Origin: Coptis chinensis | Lineage: Eukaryota; Streptophyta; Magnoliopsida; Ranunculales; Ranunculaceae | Length of the DNA: 64,000 bases | Direction of reading: 5' to 3' | Assembly: GCA_015680905.1 (NCBI GenBank) | Contig: CM027377.1 | Coordinates: forward strand, 64,749,501 to 64,813,500 | Shown: positions 24,300 to 37,500 of the stretch, piece after piece | Layout of the letters: the number at the start of each line of letters is the position of its first letter | How positions within the stretch are numbered: position 1 is the stretch's first letter | Position numbers and translations under genes: made by a program | The notes under the pieces: generated by a model | What the model was told of the DNA's origin: nothing | Seen by the model: the letters and a program-made list of their open reading frames with translations, nothing else | Database searches by the model: none

Positions 24300-25278
24300 C
24301 CTGATTTATATCAAATCCACAAAGTGGGGATACTCAGCCACTGAGGTAGGTGCAAATAAACCTAAAAAATGATCTCTTGTTTTCATTGCACCCACTCGCA
24401 CTTGATTCACCACACATGTTGATAATGACATTATCTTATTTGCAGCAGGCTCCTCCTCTAATTGTTGATTGTTGATCAGTTTTGCCAGGTTAAGCGGCCC
24501 TTCTGCATATTCAATAGGGTACTGTTCATTCCCCCTAACATGCTGGGTAATAACTCCAGTTTCTCCAGCCTGGGATTTGGGGTACTTTGAAAGAGGCAAG
24601 GTGTCGGACACGGTATAGTTTGACAAAGCCTAGAGTTGTTCAGACACAACTTTTTTCTTCCTCCCAGAAGTTGAGGGGAGCGCCGCACTTACTCCAAGGC
24701 GGGCCGATGATTGTGTTGGCCTTCTGTAGTACATTCTTTCATCTTCGGAAGTTAGGGAGGTCGTGGTGCTTTTTTTATAACAATAACAACTTGTTTCTCT
24801 TTAACAGGGGTAGGTTGTTTCTTCCTCACAGCTTCTACTTTGACAAACTTTCATGGTATGCACTTTTTCACTCGGACGTGAGCAAGAGCGAGGATCTCCT
24901 CAGCCGTCTTCTTCATCACCTAAAACGAAACAACTTAGATGTCAAAATAGTAGACCAAAATATAGTAAAATATAAGAACCAGTCATAGTTATACCAATAG
25001 TCTCCTGTGCCTTAATTCTTCTTTCCACCAGGAGATCGTAATTCTTAGACATATCGAGCAGCTCTCGCTGTCATAATAAAACATGAAAATAAAAAAACAA
25101 ATTGCTTTTAAAAAAGGACACATAACACAGTAGAACATTGAGAATGGTTAGGCAAACAGATACAAACCTCCAAAGCAGATTTGACCACTTCCTTATTCCT
25201 AATGACCTTTGGAATATCTAACAAATGGTTTGACTGCTAGCATTTGGGAATTGGTTCCCCAGTTCGATTCACTCCCAT
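24300..25278 (-). pseudogene. Decayed multi-exon gene fragment, unidentified
   Basis: On the minus strand an ATG at 25276-25278 opens MGVNRTGEPIPKC followed by a stop, then IPKVIRNKEVVKSALE and a GT donor (exon about 25168-25278). A second exon-like block ending at 25067 reads RELLDMSKNYDLLVERRIKA. A third near 24920 reads VMKKTAEEILALAHVRVKK. Further broken frames (24306-24626, 24476-24688) follow, with SNYTVSDTLPLSKYPK and VRVGAMKTRDHFLGLFAPTS. Stops and frame changes show it is not functional. I do not recognise the family; a transposon-encoded protein or a captured host gene are both possible. Confidence 0.45.
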
Positions 25279-25407
25279 AGCAATCAAAACAAAACACAAA
25301 ATGATGTTAGAGCGACACATTTAGTTAATAGCTGCCAACACGTATCTCGGGGAAAACAAGAGCACAGTAGCCGTTTGATGGTTCTAGATTCGATCTTGAT
25401 CGTCCTC

Positions 25408-25416
25408 TATATATAA
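25408..25416 (+). promoter_or_regulatory. Putative TATA box of the XRN-like gene
   Basis: TATATATAA lies about 155 bp before the ATG at 25570. A transcription start near 25440 would give a 5' UTR of about 130 bp without an intervening splice. This is inferred from position only. Confidence 0.5.
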
Positions 25417-25569
25417 TTTTGTCTTTTAGTGCCAAGAAAACCCTAGCTTATTATATAGAATATATAGATTGATAGATATACAGTATTCAGGTTACTTTTA
25501 ACCCCAACAGAGAAACAATTTTCTCAGTACTAAAAACTTTAAAAACTCTCCAAACTTGTCAAATTCTCA

Positions 25570-28500
25570 ATGGGGATTCCAGCATTTTACCGATATTTAG
25601 TAGAAAAATACCCGCTTTCTGTTGTTAATGCAATTGAAGAAGAAGAAAATGACGGGGGTATTATTGATTCAAGTTTACCCAATCCCAATGGTATTGAATT
25701 TGACAATCTTTACTTAGATATGAATGGAATTATTCATCCTTGTTTCCATCCCGAAGGCCAGGTAATGACAATTCCTTTCATTTTGTAATAAAGATCGTTT
25801 TTTTATTCGAAATTTGAGTTTTTATTGTTTGTTTGATTATAGGCAGCTCCGAAAACTTATGAACAAGTGTTCAAGGCTGTTTTTAAGTATATTGATAGGA
25901 TTTTCTCCATTGTTCGACCGAGGAAGTTACTTTTCTTGGCAATTGGTGAGTCATTTTTTCATAATTATTAGTTTGTAGCTAAAAGTTTAAGTTATTAATT
26001 TGTTGTTGGTGTTATTAAAAGACGGGGTTGCACCGCGAGCGAAAATGAATCAACAGCGGACAAGGAGGTTTAAGTCTGCTAAAGAGGCGGCCGATGCGGT
26101 AAGCTTGGTTATTAATATATTAGTCTGTTACTACTATTTGCAATGTGGTTTTTTTTGGATTCATTTTGTTTGTTAATTCATGTTAGGCTGTTGGAGAGGA
26201 GAGGTTGAGAGAAGTTTTTGAATCAGAAGGACAAAGATTGTCTGCTTTGCGTAGTGACAGTCTCGATTCAAATGTAATTACACCTGGAACTGAGTTCATG
26301 GCTTCGTTGTCGTCAGCTCTTCAGTATTATATACATCTGAGAATGAATACTGATCCAGGGTGGCGGGGGATTAAGGTAAAACTTGTAATACATTGCTTAA
26401 GTCCTTTGTAATTCAAATATGGTTGTATGTTTTGGTGGATTTGATTGGGAGTATTTTGGATTTTCAAGGTAATTTTATCTGATGCCAACGTGGTGGGTGA
26501 GGGAGAGCACAAAATTATGTCATACATTCGCTTGCAAAGAAATCGTCGTGGTTTTGATCCAAATACACGGCACTGTATGTATGGGTTGGTAAGTATTTTC
26601 TCGTTTTATTTTCTCTATCTAGGTATACTGTATATGCTATTTGTTCTAGTTGATTATTAACCTTGATTTTTTTAAAAGGATGCAGATCTAATTATGCTTG
26701 CATTGGCTACCCATGAAATACATTTTTCGATTCTTAGAGAGGTTTGTGAATAAGGATTTTGATGAGTATCTGTTCATATGTTTCTGTTTTGTTCTCTAGT
26801 TGAACTTGGTTAACTGCAACAAAACAATCTGTACTAGCTGAGCTTTATTTTGGTATGATATACAGGACATTCGCAAGGCCCAGCAAAGTGTGAAAGACCC
26901 ACAAATAAAGAAGAGTTCTTTACGCATAGGTCGGCGAGAGAGATACAAAGAGACGAAGTTAAGGGAAGTAAGTGGTGAGGAAGCAAATGATTACATCTCG
27001 CGGCAGCAGTTTCAGGTTTTTCTTTCTACCCCTAGTTTAAGTATCTTTTAATCTAGGGGAAATGGGCTCAATCATGTGTGAATTTAAAATAACTCGGCAC
27101 AATCCATGGACAAAAACAATGTCTCTATAGAGCATTAGAGCATATTGCAAGGTGAGATTGACTAATAAATTTGTACTCCAGTCATTGCATCTTCCAACTC
27201 TCACTTCCAGTGTTGAGTGCGTACACCGGTCTGTAGGAAAATATCAGTGAGTAAGACTCATAAGAGTGGGTTGTCACAGAGTGGTATAGATCGTCTGGAC
27301 TGTGGGAGGATGAGATATATTAGCAAGGCACCTAGACCAAAGTGGTGAAGGTTGTGTCTAGAGTTCCTCACATCAATTGGGTGCAGGACAAGGGATGCTT
27401 ATATTTTTTCAATTGCCATGTTAAATACAAAATTTAATAAATTTCAATTTTTTGATATTAGTTACATTAAAATTTTCATACTTGTAATGAAGTGTTCAAG
27501 TTAAGTGTATGTTGGGTCCTCCTAAGATCCATTAGTCTCTGTTCCCAAATTGAAGAAAACCTTTAATATCTAAATACCATTATGAAGATCTGTTACTTTG
27601 GCCTCATGTGGTTCTTGTGACTGGGAATTGGACCAAACTCCATATCTGTGATACTGACTGTGACCAAACTCCGAATCTAATGAATCACGCTAAACTAAAC
27701 TAACAACATAGTTACAAAGACTCAAGAACTTAGTTAAGCATGAGATGATGCAAATGGGCAACTTGCAACTGGTTATGCGCTAAAGCTAAAACTGAATAAA
27801 GAAGTTCAAAAGCAATTATTTGAGATATCAGAAAACAGTTGTGATACCACAAGGATATGCTGGATATGTGCCTTTCCTAGAGGTGAGGGTTTGGTTAGGA
27901 GTTTAATCGCTTACCGGTTTGGTGTTTCCATGACCTGGGATCATGAGTGACTGTCAAACTTATCTAATCACTGAGGACTTCTTCAGCGATCCCCTCACAT
28001 TTATGGAAGGTTGTTAAGTAGGAAAATATCGGCATGTAAGACTCTTGAGTGTGTTGTCACTAAGCTGAATAGATTGTCTAGAATGTGGGGGGCTGATATA
28101 TGTTGGCAAGGCACCTAGCTCAACGGAGTGAAGGTTGTCAAGACTCAAGAGTCCCACATCAGTTGGGTTTTGTCCAAGGCCTGGTGACGTAGGACAAGGG
28201 ATGTTTATATTTTATGAAAGTTCTGTTAAATATGAACTGCGTATCCTCAAATCAGTATATTCTAGTTTCTTCTTGTCCAATTTTAGTCCCATTATTTACC
28301 CTTACTTAGAACTTAAGGAGTTACAGAATGCCCCGTGACAGTAATTGTGGGGACTTTATTAATTTAATTAGGTTTGGACCAAAGTTTCTTTTCTAGGAAA
28401 TTTTATATTTATTAACTTATTAATCAATTTATTAGTTGTATTTATTTTATGTCAAAGTATACACCTCGCACCAACCGTTGCTTGATATCTTTTCATTGCC

Positions 28501-31500
28501 GTTTTGATTTTGTCTTCAATCCATCCACAGACCAGACTGGTAGCCACTTCCATTAGCACGTCATGTATTCCACCAGTGCTATGAAATAAATGAAACAAGT
28601 ACCATTCTGATTGTCCTCGATATTATGATGATGAAGATGATGACTATTGTGACTACAACACCATTGGTACATAGACACCATACTGATGTAGGATAAGTTA
28701 ACAAGTATTGTATTGGACTATTGGGCTTACGTAGATACTGAATTTTTGTATGTGTGGACAGTTTCATTGGTAAGAATGGGTCGTATTTTGACAACAGCAA
28801 ACATGAAAAAGAAAAAGAAAAATAAACAATCATTAAAAGAAAGACACAGGGGAAAAATAAAGTCAAGCCAAGAGCAAACATAGCTTTCTTATTTGGTTCG
28901 AAGGAACGTAAGTAAACCATCTCTAAGTGGGCCTTTTGAGATAACTTATACCTGGTGTCTGCCTTCCAGTTTTCTTGAAATGGTTTACAAATTGTCAAGC
29001 CTAAAGTGAATTCTAGCAGAAGGTGTTTTCCAAGTGAGCCTTGTGCACGAATCAAGGTCCATCACTTAGATAGGCACTTCGCTGAAGCATTTAGAGGAGC
29101 TATTATAAGATCACCTTGCCTTAGGGTGCATGCTTGACCTTGGCTTAAGAACAATAGTTGAGCCGTCATCATCGTTGTCGTTTTAGTGTCATCGTCCTCA
29201 TCATAAAAAGAAGTGCCTTCTTCATGCTATGAAGAGCAGCTAGGTGATCTGCATTCTATCATATCCACGTGGTAGTATCTTATTTTTATTTCTGAATGAA
29301 GGATTGATGTGCCCCTTTTAGTTGACTGCTATTACATTAGAATGGAAAATGTTCCTAGTGCCAAGGGTTTTCTATTTTTTTTGTATATACTTGACTATTG
29401 ATGTGCTCTTATTTTGTCTTCTTATCTTTTGTTATTACAGTTTCTTAATGTTTGGGTCCTCAGAGACTATTTAACTCATGACATGCAAGTACCGAATTCG
29501 ACAGTCAAGCTAGCTGTGGAGCGCTTGATTGATGATTTTGTCTTCATCTGCTTGTTTGTTGGAAATGATTTTCTACCCCATGTACCATCGTTGGAGATCT
29601 CTGAGGTTCGTTCACGTGATATTTATATTTTTATGAATTTGTTGCATAGAATACTGAACTTTTGTTCTTATATCATTCTTTATCATATGGGGATTGGAAT
29701 TTTCTTCTTACATCATTTTCTATCATAAGGGATAGACGATTAAAATTTTCTTGTTATGTCATTTCCTATCATAGTGAAACTTCCACTATATTTAGTTTTG
29801 ATGCATATTAAGTTTTTGTGTGCATGTCTACCCTCCGCTCATCTCATTAACTTGTGATTTTATTTATTTGATTGTAATAGGGGGCAATTGATCTACTCAT
29901 GAATGTATACAAGAAGGAATTTGTCCTAATGGGCGGTTACTTGACTGATTCTTACAAGGTGCGTGTAATTGTTTGCTTCTACTGACGCAATAATACATTT
30001 ATTAAATTCAGACATTTTTTCAAGTAATTGTCTATTCTTTTCTATTAATTATCTTTTCCTATTAACCTTTTTCTGATAGTTGCACTTTTATTTCCTATTT
30101 CCCTCAAATCCTCTTTCCACGGTGAAGGTGGGAATCGAACCTAAGACCTTGGGGCCAACCTCCGAAGTCTTAACCAGTAAGCCACTGGACATCTTCACAT
30201 AGGCTGCAATACCAAAAAAGGTATTAGTAGAAGATCCTTTAATTTATCTCAACGGGTTTTGACACCCTTCAGTTAAAATCCACATATGGAACATTTAGGA
30301 ACCCATTTGAACTCAAATCAGTTAGCAAAGATATTGACTACACGTGTGTGGAGACACAATCACTTTGTAGGATGGTAGGACTGTGGGACAGTTGAAGTTT
30401 TAATGACAACATTACTGTTCACCAGCACCTTTAGGTGTAATGAAAGTTGAATAATTTTGTTCAAAAGTAGTTCTTTACCTTGTTATAGATTCTACTCTCT
30501 GGTAATACGAGAGAACAGAGGCTTCATGATACTGTGGAGTTGATGGGTTAGGGTATGTACATGCTGCCACATGGTTCTGTTTACCTTAGTTATCTTTTTA
30601 ACTGAGGTGCTTAGTAAAACATTGGTTTCTTTGCTGGAGGAGGGAATCATTGATGGATTGAAAGCATCTAATAGGGCAGGGGCGATATTAATATCATTCT
30701 TACTGGTTGCAGATATATAACTTTTTCCTCCCAGTGAAAGCTGTGGAGAATGCTGTTTAAAAGATCCTTCTTACTTAATTTGAGTTGATTTCTCGACTGA
30801 AAGTTAACTTGACAAAGTCGAGGATCGATAGCGTACCATCCAAACTGCCATATTCATTTGCATAACAAGGAAATATATACTTCTTTTGCTTTCCTAATAA
30901 CAAGTCCTTCGAACTCAAATTTTGCCCTTGTAATATTAAGTCCCCCAAACTCAATTTGCATACAACCATTTACCATGAGATAAGATGATAACGATGTGCA
31001 GCATTAGAAGTGTCCTGTAAGAGATTTCTCATAACCCTTTCAATGTTATTTGCGATGCTCATCGGAATAGTAAACACAAGAGACAGTATATACGGGATAC
31101 TAGATAAGGTCTGCTTTGGACTTATATGTTGCTGCTAGGAGTCCGGTAAGAGGATGACAAAGAACCAATCTTACACCTCAGAACATTCGCTGCATCATGA
31201 AGGCTTAGGTCCTCTTCGCGAGAATATCATACTTTTGGTAAAATTCACATGTAGCTTTGAAACGCTTTGAACTACATAACAATCGCCCTAACCTGGTCTA
31301 CATTAGAATCAATGGAGATGTACGTATCATCAGCATATTGGAGAATAGGAATTTTGGGAGTGGAAGTAGACAGATTGAAACTTGAGTAATTCCTCTGTCT
31401 TGAGCTCCCTGACAATTCTGGTGAGAGCATTCAGCCACAACCCGCAAGTATGAAGATCAGCAGGGATCTTTTTGATGATGTTTTAGAATTTTTAAGAAAA

Positions 31501-34500
31501 GCAGCCCGATTTGCATTAACCATAAAGTCCAGGTCCTTACCCTCCCCTTAACTTTGTCATGGGGCGGCCATAACTCGTAACATTTTTCTAATCCACCTGG
31601 CCGGACTGAGGGCTGTTTCGACACCCTTAGATTGTTGATCTAAACACTTTGCAGAAAGACAAACTTATGGTCTGAGTTCATGTTGCTTGGAGATGGAAAC
31701 TCCCACTTTAACTTTGTATCAAAGAGGAGATCAGAACTACAAATACAGGTTATAGCTGTTCAAGTCAAAAGGTCTTCTTTCTTCAAGTCTTATTAACTTT
31801 CAAACCCTTGCCAAGGTAGGAGAGAGTAGGGTTGTCAATGGATCGGTTTGGGTCGGATTCTGGAAAATCCGAAACCGAACTGATAATCCTTGGCGAAAAC
31901 CACATATATAGATTTCTATTTAGGAGGATTTGTATGCCTTATAATCTTTTAAAGGTGTCATTATTCCCTTGGATGGCGTTTCTAGAGAGGGTTCAAACTG
32001 TAGGAAAACTAATTGCTAAGGGAATGGACATTGATAATAAATGCTCTTTTTGTGGAGGGATTAGAGAGGATGTGGATCATATCTTCATCCGGTGCTCTTT
32101 TCCTAAGAGGATGTGGGCGGTGCTTTTTGCTTTGTTTAAGAAGCCCTGGACACCACCGACTACTATTGATGGTGGCTTGGTGGGGACAATATAAAACATG
32201 CTCAATCGCCAAAGTCATAGTGGATTAAGGAGCTCCGACCTAGAGATGATAGAAATCAGAGAATAATTGAGCAAAAGACCAAGGAAGCATTAAAAGTTTT
32301 GTTGGAGATCAAGTACTTGACAATTGGTCTATAGAGGTGTGGCAGATTTGAAGTCTTTAAGATTTCAATACTTTGTGTGTAATCGGGATAACATTGTAAT
32401 GTGAATTTGAAGGGTACTTCTTTTTGTTATGGGTGTGCATAATCTCGTAGTATCTTTGTAAGTGGGGATTAACCTTTTGTAATTTTTTATGTTGTCTCAG
32501 AATGAATGAATATTTTTTACCACTCCAAGAAAAGAAAAGAAAGAAAAAAAAACTCTTAAACCCTTACACCTGGACAAAATGTTAAGCCAGGCGTTCTTGG
32601 CCCATTAAGCAAAGCCGGTGGTTTCTTGGTCACGACCAAGCTAAAGCTAAATTTTCATTGAAGAGTGTTTCCATGGGGAATAATCTCTAGGCACACACTA
32701 ATGCACTCACACCTAAGGTGTCCTTGTCTCACCTTTGCCCCTAGACTCACCTTAGCACCTAGTTAGCACGTGAGCCTTTAACTGTGTATATATTGATACA
32801 TGGTAGGTCACCGTTTCCAGAGTTTATATTGTTGAGTTCTTTTTTCGTTACTTATGCATGTGCCTATGCCTTTTACTAATTTGCATATATGACTATATGA
32901 GAACCTTCATAGTGGTTTTATGGTTCTAGCTTCTTGGCAGTATTTGTAACACTTTTTCCTTTTCTGCAGGTCAATTTGAAACGTGTTGAGCACTTTGTAC
33001 AAGCAGTGTCGTACCATGAAAATGCTATCTTTAGAAAACGTCGCCAGGTTTGACTTTCGACTCAAGTACTTGCTCTGCCATGTGAAGAATTCCTTTTTTC
33101 ACAGTTATAGGACACCTATGCTGTCAAAGGCAATGTTCTAAAAAATGCTAGGCGGTAGTCAGATGGTGGGGGAGCGCTTAAGCCTTCTAGGTGGCGCCTA
33201 GACAGGATAGGTGCTATGCGGTTTTATTTATTGGTTTATGTATATACTGCCCGGCTCCTAAAAGGATTTTAAATAAGGACCAAATTTAAAACAACCACAA
33301 CTTCACCTACAAAATAATTTAAAACCTAATCTTTTGTGCATATGATCTACTAACTATAAAAAATATCTCTACAAAAATTCAATTCGTTTGACAATTTTTA
33401 ACATTGGCAAAAGATGATTGCAAAAACTAGACATTTTTGGACCGTTAGATATTTTTTCAAAAGTGGACAACAATTTTTATCTAAGTTAGAAGATATCAAA
33501 CGAGTTGAATTTTTGTAGAGATGTTCTTTATGGTTAGTAGATCATATACACAAAAGATTAGGTTTTAAATCATTTTGTAGGTGAAGTTGTGGGTTGTTTT
33601 AGATTTGGTCCTTATTTAAGGTCATTTTAAGATCCCGGCTGAGGGATAGAGGCACATTCATTATGCGTACATTATAGCCACATTTTCGACATACAAATGA
33701 ACTAAGGCCTAGTTTTTTGTGGAAATGATCTCTCCACCATGAAGGTCATTCTTACAAAAAATCATAATATTTGGATATGTCTAACCATGTAAAAATTAGT
33801 GTTCATTTTTGAACATTTCATCTAACGGTCTAAAAGTTTTGTGAACATGTTCTAATGTTAGACTTCTTTGAATGAGCTGAATTTTTGTGAGCACGTTTTC
33901 CATGGCGGGGAGATCATATCTACAAAAAATCAGTCCTTAATTCAACTTTTAAGTCCATGATTTTGTTTGGATTCATTTACAATGTGGCTATAATGTGCGC
34001 CTATATATATATATATATATATATAAATGTGTATCTATGAAATGAAACTTTATAGACTTCTTAAAATGCATGTTAGTGAAATGTGACCAACACATGTCTC
34101 ATGATTCACACAAAAAGGCACAAGAATTTCCAACCATGATCTATTTTTCTGTATGCCCTATTGGGCCTTTTTATGTTGGGCTTGTAATTAACTTAAATGC
34201 TTAAGACTTAAGTCCCACTTTTATTTTGGGCAAACTTTTTAAATTTACAAAAAAAGCCCAAAAAACAAATTGGGCCCATCTAATCCGTCCATCCCCGCCC
34301 AGGCCGATTAATCAGTCTCCCTAGGCCCGTCTAATCGGTCCATCGATTAATTCAACGATTATATGCCTAATCAGTTTGGCTAGGCACTGCCTAGGCCGTT
34401 TTTTAGAACACTGGTCAAAGGTGCCACTTGGGCAGGTTTTTCACACTAATGCCTCGCCTGCTTCAAAGTCCGCCCATGATCTGCCCAGCACCAGTGGTGC

Positions 34501-37500
34501 CTCCAAGGCGCCTTTGGCAAGACGAGGCGGTTTATTAGGCAGGAAGGGCAATTGAAACTATAAGCAACTTCCAAAAATAAAAGCCCAACAGAAAATTTAC
34601 AAAAAAAGCCCAAAACCGTTGAGCCAAAAAGAAAAACCCACAGTTTAATAAAAACTCTCAACCTTCTATTCTATTCTAAATGTGATTTATTACTATGTAA
34701 TTTGTGTGACTCTTACATTTTTAGTGTTTAAATGTTTATGAAATATGATTTATTACTATAAGAATATATTAAAGTATTCAACTGCAAGAAGAATAATTTT
34801 TGAGATCTAGACATGTATATGCTACTGTAAAAACATAGTTTTTATGTATGTTGATTGGTCAAGGTGCCGCTCAGGGCGGGTTGAAACTGGTCTACCTCCA
34901 AGCCTTCTGTTGTTGACAACATAGTAAGACACTAGATTTATTTTTATCGGTAAAGTGAAATTTTTTGTTAGAATTAAGCAGTTCGAGAAAACCTACAAGT
35001 ACACCAAGAAAGAAAAAGAAAAAGGACATCCTCAAGAATTACTGTACATAATTATCAAGAGTCTCTATACAAAGTTTACCCCATCTCAAAAAAAAGCATA
35101 GAAGGGCATAAAAAAAAAGTTTACCCCATCTCGCCATAAAATGCTCGAAGGAAATACTTCTCAGATCCACAAATACCTTACTAGTTTGCTCCAAAAGCAT
35201 AGAAGGGCATTTATTGTTGTAATGGCCTAATGGAAATCCATTGCTTTGCCCTCAAATTGTTGTCTGTTATGCTCCAACCATAACCCCCACATGATCGCAA
35301 ATGACACCATGTTCCAAAGTATGTTGCGGTCTGTTAGAAAAATACCCCGTATAGCACTAAGTAAAGAGATCCACCACCCAACAAGGACCGACCCAACTAA
35401 ACTAGAATTCTCATAAAATACGACCAAACTTGCCAAGAAAAGGGACAATACAACTATACAAGAGTAAATGATCAACTGACTCTAGTACTGTAGCACAGGG
35501 GAAAAAAAAATGTAGTACAGAAAAGACACTGATCCTAAGGTTTGACCTATTGATGATATTCAAGGTTTGCTCCTATTTTGTTTTGCAATCTTCTTTTAGC
35601 TTCAATCCAACTTCTCTAGTAATTATTGAATTATCCGATTATTAAAAATTTCTGGAGAACAAAAGGGTAAGGTTTTGATATCTACTTCCGGAAAACGCTG
35701 AGACAATGATATAACTTAAAGGAGTGTCTTAATTGTATCTTGACATCCACTTGTCCACACTATCTATTACTCCTGTGCCAGTTGTTTTGGCTACTGAGGC
35801 CTTTGTCAATCATTTGCTGTTTAGGTGGATATGCGCTTTCAGGGTGGCTCAAATGCGCAGCGCCGGACTAGTGAGGAATCTCGAAAGTTGTCTCATGCTA
35901 AGCAAAACAACTCAGAGAATTTCTGGTCCTCTATTAACCTCAGTTCAGAATCAACTGAACTACCCTCACCAAGTGTAAGTAAGAGTTTATTATGTCTGAA
36001 GTGACAATTGGAGAAACATGATTCATTTAAAAGTTACAAGATCACCCTGCTTAAATTTCTGTACTGATTAACCCCGATGAACTTACAGCTTGGCAGTGAC
36101 AAATCCCAGGGCTCTGGCCATAATGCAACACCTAATGGTGCAAGCACAATAACCGACAATGTTCGTTCTCTTATCTTTTCTTCTCCACTTTGTTTTTTTA
36201 TGTTGCTGTTTAGTATTCTACACTGGACTCAATTATGAATCTAACAGATCAGACTGGGAGAAGAAGGGTGGAAAGAGAGGTTCTACACTGAGAAGTTTGA
36301 AGTCAAGACTGAAGATGAGCGTGACAAAATCCGAAAACATGCGGTAAGCACTTTTCTCTCTTGATTTTGACAGTCTCATGCATAAACTTCCCCAGCATGA
36401 TCTAAGTTGCATGTTGCAACTCTTCCATTTTGACCTCTATCTTGTGCTTAATTCAGTTCAGCTTGTATTAGTATACAGTATACTTGCACTCTTATTGTGA
36501 CCTGAAGTTCTTCCAATTAAATGGATTTAACACCTTTCTGAAAGCTTAAATGGTGCCGAGAGATTGCATTTGCTAAGGTCCTGATGTTATGATTTTTATG
36601 CTATTTTATTTTTTGATGCATTAAACCTTAATTGATTAATTGTCTTACAACCCTGAATTAAACCTGGCTCTTTTAGCAAGTTCATAGGTCTGAGTATTAC
36701 AAAATCTAGAAATATATCTAAAGATGCATGACTGAAAACAATGTCCTTGTATGCGGATATTGTCCGCAAGCGGTCTAAGCCTCCAGTCCACATTTGAACT
36801 CGACTGCTGAAGAGTTTTGAATATGGCACATTCTCTCCTCCTATGATGAGACCTGCTACATTATGTTGTCTTCCTATCTTACACCATGTGCAACTCCTAA
36901 GAATTTCAGCTTCTATAGTAGATTGTGCTTGTAGCGATTGAGTGGTGGCCAGAAGTTGTGTTCCATTATGATCGCTGATGAGCACAGCACAAATAGCAAT
37001 TTTGGTATGCTTGATAAATATAGAAGATATATTGGCTTTAACCCATCCTGGGGGAGGACTGCTCCACTCCTCGATCTAAGTAGCTGATAAGGATTGGTTC
37101 ACTTGTGGTTCCTGAATCATTACTTGCCATTCATTCCAACTATGCCAAACTTTATGAAGCACTGTCCTGCCACATCCTGCACTCATTGGGATGCCACAAA
37201 TATGATACATAATAGCAAAACCATAGTGATCTAAATTTTCTTTAAAAAGGTTAGATGCTGTGCAAAAAATTGAACCAATTTATTTCATTAATATGTGTGA
37301 AGGAGAGTCTTAGACCCAGAACAGAGGAAAATCATATAGTCTGGGTCCGAGAAGATTTAAAAAATAAGTAATTAATGGTTTCATCTTGCGTCAAACAGAA
37401 TTTACACCTGTCTGGAGAACAGTTTAGAGATGGTAGGTAAAAGATCTTGCACCAAATTTTATAATAATAACTTAACTCTAGAAGGAATCTGTAATTTCCA

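Larger units (their letters stand above)
33131..34413. mobile_element. hAT-type non-autonomous transposon in intron 10, TSD GTCAAAGG
   Basis: The left end reads CAATGTTCTAAAAAATGCTA and the right end, reverse complemented, CAGTGTTCTAAAAAACGGCC. An exact 8-bp duplication GTCAAAGG flanks it (33123-33130 and 34414-34421). Eight-bp duplications with such ends are typical of hAT elements. No transposase is encoded. Two foldback elements lie inside it. Confidence 0.85.

Noticed and set aside
28579-29055. 158-codon open frame on the minus strand in XRN intron 7
   Set aside because: No domain, hydrophobic low-complexity composition and no splice or promoter context; chance frame in an intron.
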